Notes: generated by a model not told the origin, from the sequence alone. Shown: positions 6,948 to 16,138, numbered from the stretch's first letter. The stretch is 57,130 bases of DNA from Clostridiales bacterium (GCA_017451265.1 JAFSPU010000005.1:1-57130), one strand, 5' to 3'. Numbers and translations are program-made.

Positions 6948-8864
6948 TTGTTCTCGAATCTGCCTTTGCGTGCAATGGAAATATTCGTCTACTGGTACCC
7001 TGCCGTCATGGGTATGATGTGGATACTGGGATCATTGGTATTCTATTTTGCCAATGAGCGTAAGGGCTCGCTGCCGCTCGAGAAGACTCCGTTTGTCTCC
7101 ATTCTGATGCCGGCACATAACGAGAGCCGTATCCTCTACCCTGTCGTCAAAGAGATGGTGGACCTCAACTATCCCGAGTACGAAGTCATACTCATAAACG
7201 ATGGAAGCTCAGACGACACATCCGAGGTGCTTAAGGATCTCGCCATCAAGTACGACAGGGTCCGTGTAATAGACCTCAAGGAGAACTGCGGCAAGGCAAA
7301 TGCTCTCTATCTCGGTCTTATTGCGGCCAAGGGTGAGATACTGGTTGGTGTCGATGCAGACTCATATCTTGATAAGAATGCCCTCCGCTATCTCGTCTCG
7401 CACTTCGTAAACAGGCATAACGGCGAGCGCGTCGGCGCCGTCACGGGCAACCCCAGAGTGCGTAACAGAGGCACGCTTCTGGGCAAACTCCAGCTTTGTG
7501 AATATGCGAGCATAATAAGCCTTATCAAGCGCACACAACGCGTCCTCGGCAAGGTCATGACGGTATCGGGCGTATGCGTCGCTTACCGTAAGCGCGCCCT
7601 CATGGAATGCGGCTTCTGGGACCGTGACATGATGACGGAGGACATCGCCGTCACCTGGAAACTCGAAAAGAATTTCTGGGACGTCCGCTACGAGCCCCGC
7701 GCCCTGTGCTGGATGCTCGTGCCTGAGACGATAAAGGGTCTGTGGCGTCAAAGAAGGCGCTGGTCCGAGGGCGGACTCGAGGTCATCTTCAGGCACTGGG
7801 ACATCTTCAAGAGCTGGAAGAGAAGAAGAATGGCTCCCATCTACCTCGAGCAGGTCCTCTCTTTCTTCTGGTCTGTCTGCTGGCTTATACTTACGATCAT
7901 CCTTATCACGATGGAGATACGGGGACACCACGTCATCACCGAATACATCTGGAAGAGCCAGTTCCTGTCCTTCATATGTCTGTTCCAGTTTCTCATCGCG
8001 ATGTGGCTCGAATCAAGATACGACAAGAAGATCTTCGATAACTCCTGGTCCGTCATCTGGTACCCGATACTGTACTGGTACATAAACGTATTCATCGCAC
8101 TCGCATCCATCTTCAAGGCCATCCTTCCCAACAAGAAGCTCGCGACATGGAAGAGCCCGGATCGGGGCGTAACGCAGACTATGAAGGAGCAGTCGGCGTC
8201 ACCTGCGAAGAGCATTGATACTGAAGAGCTGGAGAATATGCTTTTCGAGCCGAAGCCGAAGGAAGTTGAGATCGGCCTTGACGCCGAGGACAGCGAAGCG
8301 CTCATGAAGATAACGAGGCGTGAGCAGGCCCTCACAGGCAAGAGCACACCTGAGATGCCGCTTGTTGACGGCAGTCTCGAGAACCCCGTAATCGGCAAGG
8401 ACACCGACAAACACATCGAATACGACACGAAGCAGGTGTGGTGGAAGCGGCTGATCGAAGTCATCCTCACAGTCTTAGGCTGGCTTTACATGGTCGTTTA
8501 CTGGACTTTCATGATGTACGGCATCTTCCGCGATGCTTTGGGCTACCCTGTAGGGAAGCTGTTCATCTACGACATGGAGATGCTGAAGACCACCGAGCAC
8601 TACTTCTATATCATGGGCATCGTCATCATGATCGAGCTCGCGGTGATCATAATCTGGAAGGAATACAACCGCAACAGGTTCGGCAAGAAGCGCCGCCGTA
8701 CCTTTAAATCCGACACTGAAGAGAGCGAGATAGACAACATCTTCGAGCTGTCACCCGATTTAAGTGACAGACTTCACCACCATAAGTACGTGGAGATCCT
8801 GCAGAACCCCATCCCCGAAGGCATGGGTCAGGGCCGTAAAGGCAAGAAGAAGGAAGCCCGCTAA
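6948..8864 (+). CDS. pgaC: PgaC-PgaD fusion: poly-beta-1,6-GlcNAc synthase
   Basis: Family-2 synthases of this type polymerise UDP-GlcNAc into biofilm poly-GlcNAc at the membrane. Residues about 50-300 form the GT2 domain: MPAHNESR, INDGSSDD, the GVDADSY metal site, the VTGNPRVRNR signature, a TED acceptor motif and RQRRRW (QxxRW). Hydrophobic segments lie at both ends. After an acidic linker (about 415-500) the last 130 residues (QVWWKRLIEVILTVLGW, two TM helices, RNRFGKKRRR) resemble PgaD, normally a separate subunit. The TTG start at 6948 has AAAGGAG seven bases upstream; an in-frame ATG at 6975 is the alternative. It begins 68 bp after the recombinase, so the insertion may have altered its promoter. 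Confidence 0.88.
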   Translation: MFSNLPLRAMEIFVYWYPAVMGMMWILGSLVFYFANERKGSLPLEKTPFVSILMPAHNESRILYPVVKEMVDLNYPEYEVILINDGSSDDTSEVLKDLAIKYDRVRVIDLKENCGKANALYLGLIAAKGEILVGVDADSYLDKNALRYLVSHFVNRHNGERVGAVTGNPRVRNRGTLLGKLQLCEYASIISLIKRTQRVLGKVMTVSGVCVAYRKRALMECGFWDRDMMTEDIAVTWKLEKNFWDVRYEPRALCWMLVPETIKGLWRQRRRWSEGGLEVIFRHWDIFKSWKRRRMAPIYLEQVLSFFWSVCWLILTIILITMEIRGHHVITEYIWKSQFLSFICLFQFLIAMWLESRYDKKIFDNSWSVIWYPILYWYINVFIALASIFKAILPNKKLATWKSPDRGVTQTMKEQSASPAKSIDTEELENMLFEPKPKEVEIGLDAEDSEALMKITRREQALTGKSTPEMPLVDGSLENPVIGKDTDKHIEYDTKQVWWKRLIEVILTVLGWLYMVVYWTFMMYGIFRDALGYPVGKLFIYDMEMLKTTEHYFYIMGIVIMIELAVIIIWKEYNRNRFGKKRRRTFKSDTEESEIDNIFELSPDLSDRLHHHKYVEILQNPIPEGMGQGRKGKKKEAR

Positions 8865-8980
8865 GACCGCTTCAGAGGAAAGAGCTCACATCACCAGAAA
8901 CTCCTTCCCGCTGTACTTCTCATAAATGTTCCAGATGATCCTGATTGATCCAATCCTGCTGCCTGAGTTTTAACGCATAC

Positions 8981-9012
8981 AAAAAGGCTGTCCCGGATCT
9001 GCGGGACAGCCC
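8981..9012 (-). terminator. Strong hairpin terminator
   Basis: A perfect 10-bp stem, GGCTGTCCCG (8986-8995) with CGGGACAGCC (9002-9011), is followed on the minus strand by TTTTTG. It ends the double-glycine peptide gene to its right and may also stop the converging pgaC transcript. The rest of 8865-9036 holds nothing I recognise. Confidence 0.85.
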
Positions 9013-9036
9013 TTGCTTAGACTATGTGTAATCAGA

Positions 9037-9291
9037 TTACTGATAATGAATGGGAGGGTTGCTGCGGCTTGCAGAGACTGTAATACCGCGCCTGCCTGTA
9101 ATATCAATACTGCGGCTCCTCCTTTGGAGTCTTCTGGCAGGAATCCTCTGACGAACCGTCATAACTTCACTCTCGTCGATCTCATCCGTATCGGGTACAA
9201 GTGCAAAACCATCAACTACGATGTCACTCTCGGAACCGCCGTTAACCATCTCAAGCTGAGTCTTATCGAGCTCTTTCATGTTCTTCTTCAT
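9037..9291 (-). CDS. Double-glycine leader peptide precursor, charge-segregated
   Basis: The 84-residue precursor opens with MKKNMKELDKTQLEMVNGG, a leader of the bacteriocin/ComC type normally cut after GG by a C39 peptidase-transporter. The predicted mature part is first very acidic (PDTDEIDESE) and then very basic (RQRIPARRLQRRSRS), ending in ITVSASRSNPPIHYQ. It has no cysteines. The gene is alone on its strand with the shared TGTTG/TTGGTT promoter (9336-9400) upstream and a strong terminator behind. No transporter is encoded in the window. The product may be a signal or an antimicrobial; I cannot tell which. Confidence 0.75.
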   Translation of the reverse strand: MKKNMKELDKTQLEMVNGGSESDIVVDGFALVPDTDEIDESEVMTVRQRIPARRLQRRSRSIDITGRRGITVSASRSNPPIHYQ

Positions 9292-9335
9292 TGTTCTGTC
9301 CTCCTTTTTGTGTAAGTAGTTTGTTCAATGAATTT

Positions 9336-9400
9336 ATTAAAACATCTGAAAGAACCCGAACCAATGATTAATAACTGCGCTTATTGTCGTTTATTCAACA
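9336..9400 (-). promoter_or_regulatory. Shared regulon promoter, copy 1
   Basis: On the minus strand: operator TGTTGAATAAACGACA (9400-9385), 20 bp, TTGGTT (9364-9359), 17 bp, then TTTAAT (9341-9336). It lies 45 bp before the double-glycine peptide ATG. The spacing is the same as in the other six copies. Confidence 0.85.
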
Positions 9401-9432
9401 ACTTATATCGCATGTGTCGCAAAACTGATGAT

Positions 9433-9876
9433 TTAACTCTTCTGATAAAAGTTGAAGCCATCCTCGATCTTTACGATACGGTATCCTAACCTTTTGTAAA
9501 AAGCATTTGTCCGCTCATTCCAACAAGGTGTATCCAGATTAAAAACCGTAGCAAAAGGGAAATTATTTTCTATGCATTCCATCAAACGAATACCGTAACC
9601 TTTACGATGATAGACGCTATCAATAAAAATCCTGCCAATGTATACGCTCTTTTGTGTTTCATCCGGGAACACAATGGCAGCTCCTACCATATCTTTACCT
9701 ATCATCGCTTGATACAAATGCCCCTCTCCGGCCATTTGTTGATGCCATTCGATAGAATCAAATCCGGGCGGACAATCACCTTTTGTTCCCCCTACATTTA
9801 CATCTGTCTCAAAAGCTCTGATAGACATATCTACGATTCTTTCTATCTGATCTGCTTCTGCTTTTACAATATACAT
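9433..9876 (-). CDS. GNAT-family N-acetyltransferase
   Basis: The 147-residue protein shows the GNAT fold: a beta strand with IGRIFIDSVY followed by HRKGYGIRLMECIE, the acetyl-CoA pyrophosphate loop (R/Q-x-x-G-x-G/A type), then a C-terminal NAFYKRLGYRIVKIEDGFNFY motif. The substrate is unknown. It lies 17 bp downstream of the YoaP-like gene on the same strand, so the two may be co-transcribed. Confidence 0.85.
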   Translation of the reverse strand: MYIVKAEADQIERIVDMSIRAFETDVNVGGTKGDCPPGFDSIEWHQQMAGEGHLYQAMIGKDMVGAAIVFPDETQKSVYIGRIFIDSVYHRKGYGIRLMECIENNFPFATVFNLDTPCWNERTNAFYKRLGYRIVKIEDGFNFYQKS

Positions 9877-9893
9877 AGATAACTAACGGTCTA

Positions 9894-10640
9894 TCACTTT
9901 CCTACTAGTTTTAGAAATTTCTTATCGTTCATTTGCTCATTTGTGATATACTCCCCGTCACGGAATAACGCATAATTTGTAATCGGTGTAGGCGCATTCT
10001 GTGCTTCTTCTTTACTTTCAATATGTATTGCCCTGAATGGAATACCATTTTCTTTTGATGTCTGCTCCAAAACCGGAACATATTTTGCATTGAACGGGCA
10101 CTGATTCGTGTAGTACAGAACATATCCCTTCTCGTCTATATGGGGATGCTTTGCGCATTCCTTAAATTCAGGAACCTTCGCATTTTTATCGAACGGCATA
10201 TACCAAAGCTGAATACCATTATCTGCTTCATCAGAGACAGTAAAGCCTTTATACTTCAGAAACTTCGGATCAGCCAGAAATGGTTTTTTCTTATCTGCAC
10301 ATAAAATACAAAGCCCCTTTTTCCCTTTTCCTTTGCTATCCTCGATGCAAGCGGTAAGCAAATCAGTGGAATACCCATGCCCTTTGAACGAACCCGACAC
10401 CCACAGACAGTCAATATACATATATCCTTCAGCCTCAATCGGTACCCACGCACTTTCCGCCGGAATATATTCAATAAAACACTTGCCGCGCTCCGCGCTC
10501 TTTAAAAATACAAGCCCTTCTTCAAATCTGTCTGACATCCACGCCTTCTTTGAAGACACCTGAACATCCTTATTATTTGATATTGCACAGCAAATATGTT
10601 CCTCTTCGATGTTATCTTTTGTTATCCGAATATATTCCAT
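9894..10640 (-). CDS. YoaP-like GNAT acetyltransferase
   Basis: The 248-residue protein has an N-terminal GNAT domain (DCLWVSGSFKGHGYSTDLLTACIE) and a C-terminal domain with YYTNQCPFNAKYVPVLEQ, a thioredoxin-like segment typical of the YoaP family. I start at the ATG at 10640, where GAAAGGAG lies seven bases upstream; the longer frame from 10706 has no ribosome site. It follows the MerR gene by 58 bp, which suggests joint control. The biochemical substrate is not known to me. Confidence 0.82.
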   Translation of the reverse strand: MEYIRITKDNIEEEHICCAISNNKDVQVSSKKAWMSDRFEEGLVFLKSAERGKCFIEYIPAESAWVPIEAEGYMYIDCLWVSGSFKGHGYSTDLLTACIEDSKGKGKKGLCILCADKKKPFLADPKFLKYKGFTVSDEADNGIQLWYMPFDKNAKVPEFKECAKHPHIDEKGYVLYYTNQCPFNAKYVPVLEQTSKENGIPFRAIHIESKEEAQNAPTPITNYALFRDGEYITNEQMNDKKFLKLVGK

Positions 10641-10698
10641 TACCGCTCCTTTCGATAAAATGCCAAGGAGCAATTGAGCCCCTTGGCAAAAATCATAT

Positions 10699-11502
10699 TT
10701 ACTCAATCGGAAAGCAAGCTTCCGTCACATACTCATCGGGATTCTGAGTCTGCGCCGGACTCACATGATAGATGTTAAACATATGTCCGTTCATTTTGTA
10801 GCCGTTTTCCTTGATCCATGACGCTACAGTAGCGTATGCCTCACCCATCTGATCATAGCTGCCTTTAATAACACAACTTGCAACCTTTACCGCAGGAAGC
10901 GTCTTGAATCTCACATGCTCCGTATCATCATAAGAGCCGCTCACGGTCATCCATGCGATGATCTCAACATTTTCTTCCTTGTACTCAGGATCAAGAAACT
11001 CCGCTGCCGCAAGACAAGGGTCTGCAGGCACAAGATTCTTGCATTCGCTCATCATTGTATTCCAAAGCATCCCTTCGTCATTGTAGTTCGGTACCACCAT
11101 ATGTACTGTCGCCGCATACCTCTCAGGTATTGTTTTTACTGTTACATCAAAACTCATGTTTTGCTCCTTCCTCAGCCTCTTTCTGGCTGTTTCCAGAAGC
11201 ATCAGTTTGTACTCCGTTTCTTGGGAAAGCTTTGATAGTTCCTTCTGTCTCTCTGACAGAAATGCATCCATCTTTTCTTTATCATCGTAGCTCTCAAGGA
11301 TTTTGATGATATCTGCAAGGGCAAAGCCCATATCCTTGAGTGACGTTATCCTCCCGATGGTAAAAAGCTGTTCCTCACGATAATAACGGTACCCGGTGAA
11401 ATCATCTATTTCTGCCGGTTTCAAAAGTCCGATATCATCATAGTGGCGTAACATCCTGATGCTTACTCTGGATAGTTTTGAAAATTCGCCTATTTTAAGC
11501 AT
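10699..11502 (-). CDS. MerR-family regulator with GyrI-like effector domain
   Basis: Residues 1-70 form a MerR winged HTH (MLKIGEFSKLSRVSIRMLRHYDDIGLL, then GYRYY). A coiled coil (about 75-115) and a C-terminal GyrI-like ligand-binding domain (about 120-267, VTVKTIPERYAATVHMVV to ACFPIE) follow, as in BmrR/BltR-type activators that sense small molecules. It is the first gene of a minus-strand run with two acetyltransferases, plausibly an inducible resistance or modification unit. Confidence 0.9.
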   Translation of the reverse strand: MLKIGEFSKLSRVSIRMLRHYDDIGLLKPAEIDDFTGYRYYREEQLFTIGRITSLKDMGFALADIIKILESYDDKEKMDAFLSERQKELSKLSQETEYKLMLLETARKRLRKEQNMSFDVTVKTIPERYAATVHMVVPNYNDEGMLWNTMMSECKNLVPADPCLAAAEFLDPEYKEENVEIIAWMTVSGSYDDTEHVRFKTLPAVKVASCVIKGSYDQMGEAYATVASWIKENGYKMNGHMFNIYHVSPAQTQNPDEYVTEACFPIE

Positions 11503-11621
11503 TGGTTTCTACCTCCATGGATGTATTTTCTTGAGCTCACTACAACGATAATCCCTCACACAATGTGAGAGTCAATATACTTTTTTGCATCATTTTCATC
11601 TTGCATACCCTCTATTATAAA

Positions 11622-11852
11622 ATGAATGAGGAGGAGAAGCATGAGCTTCTGACCATCCTAATCAGCGAGATCAACATATTTGAGGACAGACAAGCTAACG
11701 GACAATGGTTGAAAGAGATAGTGTTCTCCTTGCCAATAATAGGAAATGAGAAGCTGTATATGAGTTTGAACAAGGGAAATAGTGTCGAGACTGTGGTGCT
11801 CTTGTCCAAACTTTCCGGGGCGCCGAACTCGGCAAAAATGCCTCAGAATTAA
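11622..11852 (+). pseudogene. Relic of a large serine recombinase C terminus
   Basis: The last 76 codons of an otherwise missing recombinase remain. EEKHELLTILISEINIFEDR, GQWLKEIVFSLPI and VETVVLLSKLSGAP align with the end of the intact recombinase at 5.2-6.9 kb (KKLFFRSFLEKIEIFPQKR, GTYLKKLVFNFPI, LETVVLLSKLSSAP). No catalytic domain lies upstream. It marks a past integration or recombination event. Its stop overlaps the next, convergent gene by four bases. Confidence 0.8.
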
Positions 11853-12841
11853 GTTTTAAACTTTTCGTCAGGGAAAATCAGAACGTCATCAGGAATAAAG
11901 ATCAGGACCGCAGGGGTGTCATGGACCTGCTTTTCTTTCATGCCGACAAGAATACCGTATTTGTATTCATATCTCCTGCCGTCTGAATCGATCTTCATGT
12001 TATAGCTGTTCATGTATTTAACGACCGCGTGATAGGCCATATATTTATGTCCTGAAACGATCCTTAACTTGTTTATGGCATTCGTTATGTAGTATACGAA
12101 AACAGGGAAACCGAAGACTACTACAAGGAGCAGGATGAAGGCCATAAGCCCTGTGCCTCTTCTGGCTCTTACATAAATGACCGCACCGAAAATATCTCCG
12201 GGCGTGACAGAATGGGAATCGTACGTAAGTATTGAGAGCAGGCCTGCCCCGGCTACGAAAACCATAAACGTGACCGCCGCATAGATATTCAGAATCTGAT
12301 CTACGACGACTGTCCAGAATAATCTCTTTTCAAAAGCCACAGGCGTCTTTACCCAATAGAAATCCTTATTATCCTTGAACTTTTTAAGGTTGCCCTTGCC
12401 ATAGAAGATACCTTTCCAGCCCTTCAGATCTTTCAACGCGTAAAAAACGGCATTAGGCGAGATCAAAAGGCTTATCAAAGGAAACAGCAGGAAACCTGCA
12501 TACATGACCGTCTCGCTCTCATCGGCTCCTACAGCGATAAGGAATATCGCCAAAAGAACTCCGAACACTACAAGCGCAGCAATGATCTTATCGACATACC
12601 ACTTAGCCGTCTTCTCTTTCGAATTCTCTTTACCAGAAAACTTATAATCCTTAAGAAGGATCAGAAACACTGTAAATGCGATGATGCCTGACGGCACTGC
12701 GAATATAAGCGAGAGTATGTCTATAAAGGCGAACGCCAGAGTTACTGCAAACGCGACAGCAGAACAGGAGAGAAGCAGTATGGCTAAAAGCTTCCCTCCT
12801 GTGGACATGGTTCTTTCGGTTTTCTTCTTATTGTTGCTCAT
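11849..12841 (-). CDS. Multi-pass membrane protein of unknown function
   Basis: About 330 residues with roughly eight hydrophobic segments, in pairs (KLLAILLLSCSAVAFAVTLAF; IIAALVVFGVLLAIFLIAV; TGLMAFILLLVVVFGF). The N terminus (MSNNKKKTERT) and the stretches between TM pairs are basic. I recognise no family motif. The ATG at 12841 is chosen over an in-frame GTG at 12853; neither has a clear ribosome site. It is flanked by the recombinase relic and a DUF4214 gene. Confidence 0.65.
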   Translation of the reverse strand: MSNNKKKTERTMSTGGKLLAILLLSCSAVAFAVTLAFAFIDILSLIFAVPSGIIAFTVFLILLKDYKFSGKENSKEKTAKWYVDKIIAALVVFGVLLAIFLIAVGADESETVMYAGFLLFPLISLLISPNAVFYALKDLKGWKGIFYGKGNLKKFKDNKDFYWVKTPVAFEKRLFWTVVVDQILNIYAAVTFMVFVAGAGLLSILTYDSHSVTPGDIFGAVIYVRARRGTGLMAFILLLVVVFGFPVFVYYITNAINKLRIVSGHKYMAYHAVVKYMNSYNMKIDSDGRRYEYKYGILVGMKEKQVHDTPAVLIFIPDDVLIFPDEKFKT

Positions 12842-12889
12842 ATTCAAGAGCACAGTTTATTTGCAAATTCTTGTTATTGCAAGGTCTTC

Positions 12890-13669
12890 TTATGCGTCGA
12901 ACCCGTAAGCGGCGCAGGTGTTGGCCCACTCTGCGGAGTTTGTAAATCCTGCGATAACCTGAGCTCTTGTCAGGCCGTCGTTATTGATTGCGCTTACCCA
13001 GTGGTTAAGGCCGTTGTGATCAGGCTCACGGTTGAAGAATACTCTGTAAAGAGTAGTTACGAACTCTACGTTGTTAAGATCGCGTGCTGCGAACTCAGCT
13101 GAGTTGAAGAATCCGTTAGCAACTTCTGTACCTGTCATCTGCTTTGTATTAAGAATGTTTACCCAGTAATCGTAGCCTGCGGCATCTGCGGAGCGGCCGA
13201 GAGCGTTTACATAGAGACGGTCTACGAAGCCATCAGCGCCGGGAAGGGAAGCTGTTGCTACCAAAGACGTGTTAGAAGCACCAACTGCGGGGTCGCAGGA
13301 ATTAGTCGCGGGATCGCAAGAACCGGCCTTAAGCGCTGCGGGAGCTACTGAGGGATTAGTACCTTCGCCGATTGACATCGTGAATGCAGCGGATGGCTTA
13401 TCATCATCCGTATCAGCCTTGGGGTTATCTACAACGATATTAAAGCCGGGCATTTCAGGTGAATGAGGTCTTAAAGTTCTTACGGAACTGAAATCAAATG
13501 AAGGGATCGAATCTAATCCGTTCATCCAGTCATCGTAGACATGCTCTTCATAAGCGGGAATAAAACGTCCGGGAAGGGTCTCGTCTGCCATTACCGTTGC
13601 ACCGCCGATCAGCATTGTAGCTGCGACTGTTACTACCATTACCTTAACGATCATCTTATTAATCTTCAT
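12890..13669 (-). CDS. Secreted DUF4214-domain protein
   Basis: The 259-residue protein has a Sec signal peptide (basic MKINKMIVK, hydrophobic core, cleavage likely after TVMA near residue 28). A linker contains the near-repeat SCDPATNSCDP. The C-terminal 110 residues carry DUF4214 repeats: FVDRLYVNALGRSADAAGYDYW and FVTTLYRVFFNREPDHNGLNHW, each followed by a FxNSxEF/W segment. DUF4214 occurs in S-layer and surface proteins; its role is unknown. The gene has copy 2 of the shared regulon promoter. Confidence 0.88.
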   Translation of the reverse strand: MKINKMIVKVMVVTVAATMLIGGATVMADETLPGRFIPAYEEHVYDDWMNGLDSIPSFDFSSVRTLRPHSPEMPGFNIVVDNPKADTDDDKPSAAFTMSIGEGTNPSVAPAALKAGSCDPATNSCDPAVGASNTSLVATASLPGADGFVDRLYVNALGRSADAAGYDYWVNILNTKQMTGTEVANGFFNSAEFAARDLNNVEFVTTLYRVFFNREPDHNGLNHWVSAINNDGLTRAQVIAGFTNSAEWANTCAAYGFDA

Positions 13670-13718
13670 AACTTTGTCCTCCTTGTTATCTGATTGATTG
13701 TTTTTATGATCTAACCAG

Positions 13719-13783
13719 ATTTAATAACAGGGAAAAACGCAAACCAATGATTAATATCGGAATGATATGTCGCTTAATCAACA
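13719..13783 (-). promoter_or_regulatory. Shared regulon promoter, copy 2
   Basis: Minus strand: operator TGTTGATTAAGCGACA (13783-13768), 20 bp, TTGGTT (13747-13742), 17 bp, TTAAAT (13724-13719), about 50 bp before the DUF4214 start. Its architecture is identical to copies 1 and 3-7. Confidence 0.88.
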
Positions 13784-13816
13784 GTTATTATCAAGGATGT
13801 CGTATTGCGGATTAAA

Positions 13817-15358
13817 TTATCCTCTGTACTCCAGGCACAGCATGGTCATGTCATCGAAAGGCGCCGTGTCCTTAACGAAATCGCTGACACTTTTTCTCAT
13901 GGCTTCGATGATCTCCTGAGCGGAAGAATCGCAGTGTTCATTAAGCACGGCCGTAACGCGGTCAGTGCCGAACATATTGTTCTCTTCATCCACAGCCTCG
14001 GCGAGCCCGTCAGTGTATAAGAACATCTTGGTGCCGGGCTTAAACTCCATCTCATATTCTTTGAAGCTGACGCCTTCCATGCCGCCTATAACGAAGCCGT
14101 GTCTGTCCTTATACAATTCAAATTCACCGTCAGGATTTTTGAAGATCGGATACTCATGTCCCGCATTGGCTGCCGTGAGCTTGCCGGTGGAAAGCTCAAG
14201 TATTCCGAGCCAAACGGTCACGAACATCTCCGCGGTATTGTTACGGCAAATGGCCTCATTGCTTCTGCTTAAGATCTTACTCGGAGACGCGCCTGTCATG
14301 GCGTAGCTGTGCAGCGTAGTCTTGGCGTTCATCATGAAAAGCGCAGCCGGAACCCCCTTGTCGCTGACGTCAGCCATAACGACACAAAGGTGGTCGTCAT
14401 CCACCAGGAAGTAGTCGTAGAAATCGCCGCCTACCTCACGTGCGCAGTCCATGGAAGCATACAGATCTATCTGCTTTTTGTCGGAGACAGCCTGATCGTG
14501 CTTGGGAAGAACACTCTGCTGTATGCTGGCCGCGAGCTTCATCTCACGCTCGGCCGAGATGGCCTTAATACTCATCTCGATGTTGATGATGCAGTACATG
14601 AGAAGCATGACTACAGTTACCACACCGTAGCTGATCGAAAGGCCGTATTTCATCATGGTGAGCACGCCCACCGCAGTCGGCGCCACAACATAGAGCACCA
14701 GAATAACTATCTGCCTGCGCTCCATCTTCTTGCGGCCTCCGATGATCAGCGTCATCGTGATGATGGAGACTGCAAACATATAGATCATCGATATAGGATA
14801 TAAGGAAGCTCTGGCGTAGATACCGTTCTCATCGACAGTAAAGTAGAAACCGAAGATGGCATTCAGCGCCCTCATAAATACAGCCGTGAGCATGCCGTAC
14901 TTGAGCACAAGGTCCACCTTGCTTAAGATGCGGTCATCGACCTTGAGCATGTTCTCCACATAGCGCCAGAAGAAATAGCATCCCAGCGGCAGGCACATAT
15001 AATACAGCGTGTTGGCCACGAGGTTGATGTTACGGAACTCGGGGATGCCGTTAACTATCCAGGAAAGAAAATCTGTAAGAAGCCCTAAGAAGGTTACGTT
15101 GATGAGCCTCTTGTAATAGCGCATCAGAACGGTGTCGGCAGCGGGATCGAAAGAGCAGCTTAAGAAGATGACACTTATAACGATCATTCCAAACAGATCG
15201 ATTCCGATGTTCATGTAGTATATGGGTTCCATGCCCTCGCTGCCCCTTGTAAGAGCGATGGCAAGCGAAAGCCCTATCAGCACAAAATAAACGACCCAGA
15301 TAAGTACGGTGTGTTGCTTATGTTTTTTTAAGGCAGCCCCCAAAACACTAATCTCCAC
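13817..15358 (-). CDS. Membrane-anchored SpoIIE/RsbU-type PP2C phosphatase
   Basis: The N-terminal half (about 250 residues) holds some eight TM helices. The C-terminal 240 residues form a SpoIIE-type serine phosphatase: AASIQQSVLPK, the GGDFYDYFLVDDDHL metal site, MADVSDKGVPAALFM, ANAGHEYP, FLYTDGLAEA and PFDDMTMLCL. Such enzymes dephosphorylate anti-anti-sigma factors; no such partner is in the window. The start is uncertain: the frame opens to 15415, but I choose the GTG at 15358, which keeps the first TM helix. It diverges from the acetolactate decarboxylase gene. Confidence 0.85.
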   Translation of the reverse strand: MEISVLGAALKKHKQHTVLIWVVYFVLIGLSLAIALTRGSEGMEPIYYMNIGIDLFGMIVISVIFLSCSFDPAADTVLMRYYKRLINVTFLGLLTDFLSWIVNGIPEFRNINLVANTLYYMCLPLGCYFFWRYVENMLKVDDRILSKVDLVLKYGMLTAVFMRALNAIFGFYFTVDENGIYARASLYPISMIYMFAVSIITMTLIIGGRKKMERRQIVILVLYVVAPTAVGVLTMMKYGLSISYGVVTVVMLLMYCIINIEMSIKAISAEREMKLAASIQQSVLPKHDQAVSDKKQIDLYASMDCAREVGGDFYDYFLVDDDHLCVVMADVSDKGVPAALFMMNAKTTLHSYAMTGASPSKILSRSNEAICRNNTAEMFVTVWLGILELSTGKLTAANAGHEYPIFKNPDGEFELYKDRHGFVIGGMEGVSFKEYEMEFKPGTKMFLYTDGLAEAVDEENNMFGTDRVTAVLNEHCDSSAQEIIEAMRKSVSDFVKDTAPFDDMTMLCLEYRG

Positions 15359-15415
15359 TATAATATAATTAACTAGGATTATATCAGCATTCGATATAAC
15401 AAAGGAGCAAAACAC

Positions 15416-16138
15416 ATGAAGATATATCAGGTTTCAACCTTACAGGCTCTGATGCTCGGGTATTTCAGAAGTGTCATAAACGTATCGGAATTACTTAAAC
15501 ACGGAGATATCGGCCTCGGAACATTCACTGACGTTGACGGTGAGATGATCGTCCTTGACGGTTCATGCTACAGAGCCACAGAGACCGGCGATGTCGTTCC
15601 CGCAGAGCCTGACAGAGGTGTCCCCTTCTCCACCATCTGCACCATGGACGAGACGACGCCTATGAAATTCGATTCCATGAACAGCGTAGAAGATCTTAAG
15701 GCGTCGCTGAACAATCTTATCGATTCCCAGTTCGGTCTTAACAGCATGCACATGGCCCGCATAGACGGTGAATTTGAGGTTATCGATGCCAGGTCTGAAT
15801 CGGGTTACGAGTCCGTTCATGTGGATCTGAAGACCGTCCTCGGCAGGACGCAGAAAGCCTTCAAGTTCGAGAACATAAAAGGCACTCTCGTGTGTGTTTA
15901 TTTCCCTGATTATATGGACGGCATTAATGCACCCGGCTGGCACCTGCATTTCATATCCGAAGACAGGAAGCACGGCGGGCATCTTTTCGAACTCGTAATG
16001 AAGTCCGGCAAGGGGCATATCTCCAAGATCAACTCCATCGAGCTTAAGCTGCCTGACGAACCTGTATTTGATACTTTCGCACTGAAAAAAGCTTCCAAGG
16101 AGATTATAAAGGCTGTTGAGCAGGGAAACGGTAAATAA
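15416..16138 (+). CDS. alsD: Alpha-acetolactate decarboxylase
   Basis: The enzyme converts 2-acetolactate to acetoin and CO2 in the cytoplasm. The 240-residue length fits. The zinc-binding segment GWHLHFISEDRKHGGHLFE (about residues 176-194) gives the three family histidines, and the N-terminal YQVSTLQALMLGYFRSV is typical. AAAGGAG precedes the ATG. The gene overlaps the following CmpB-like frame by 23 bp. No acetolactate synthase lies nearby, so acetolactate must come from elsewhere in the genome. Confidence 0.95.
   Translation: MKIYQVSTLQALMLGYFRSVINVSELLKHGDIGLGTFTDVDGEMIVLDGSCYRATETGDVVPAEPDRGVPFSTICTMDETTPMKFDSMNSVEDLKASLNNLIDSQFGLNSMHMARIDGEFEVIDARSESGYESVHVDLKTVLGRTQKAFKFENIKGTLVCVYFPDYMDGINAPGWHLHFISEDRKHGGHLFELVMKSGKGHISKINSIELKLPDEPVFDTFALKKASKEIIKAVEQGNGK

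Noticed and set aside
8885-8960. Minus-strand stretch reading IRIIWNIYEKYSGKEFLVM before a stop
   Set aside because: It could be the end of a lost gene, but it is too short to assign and has no matching upstream part.
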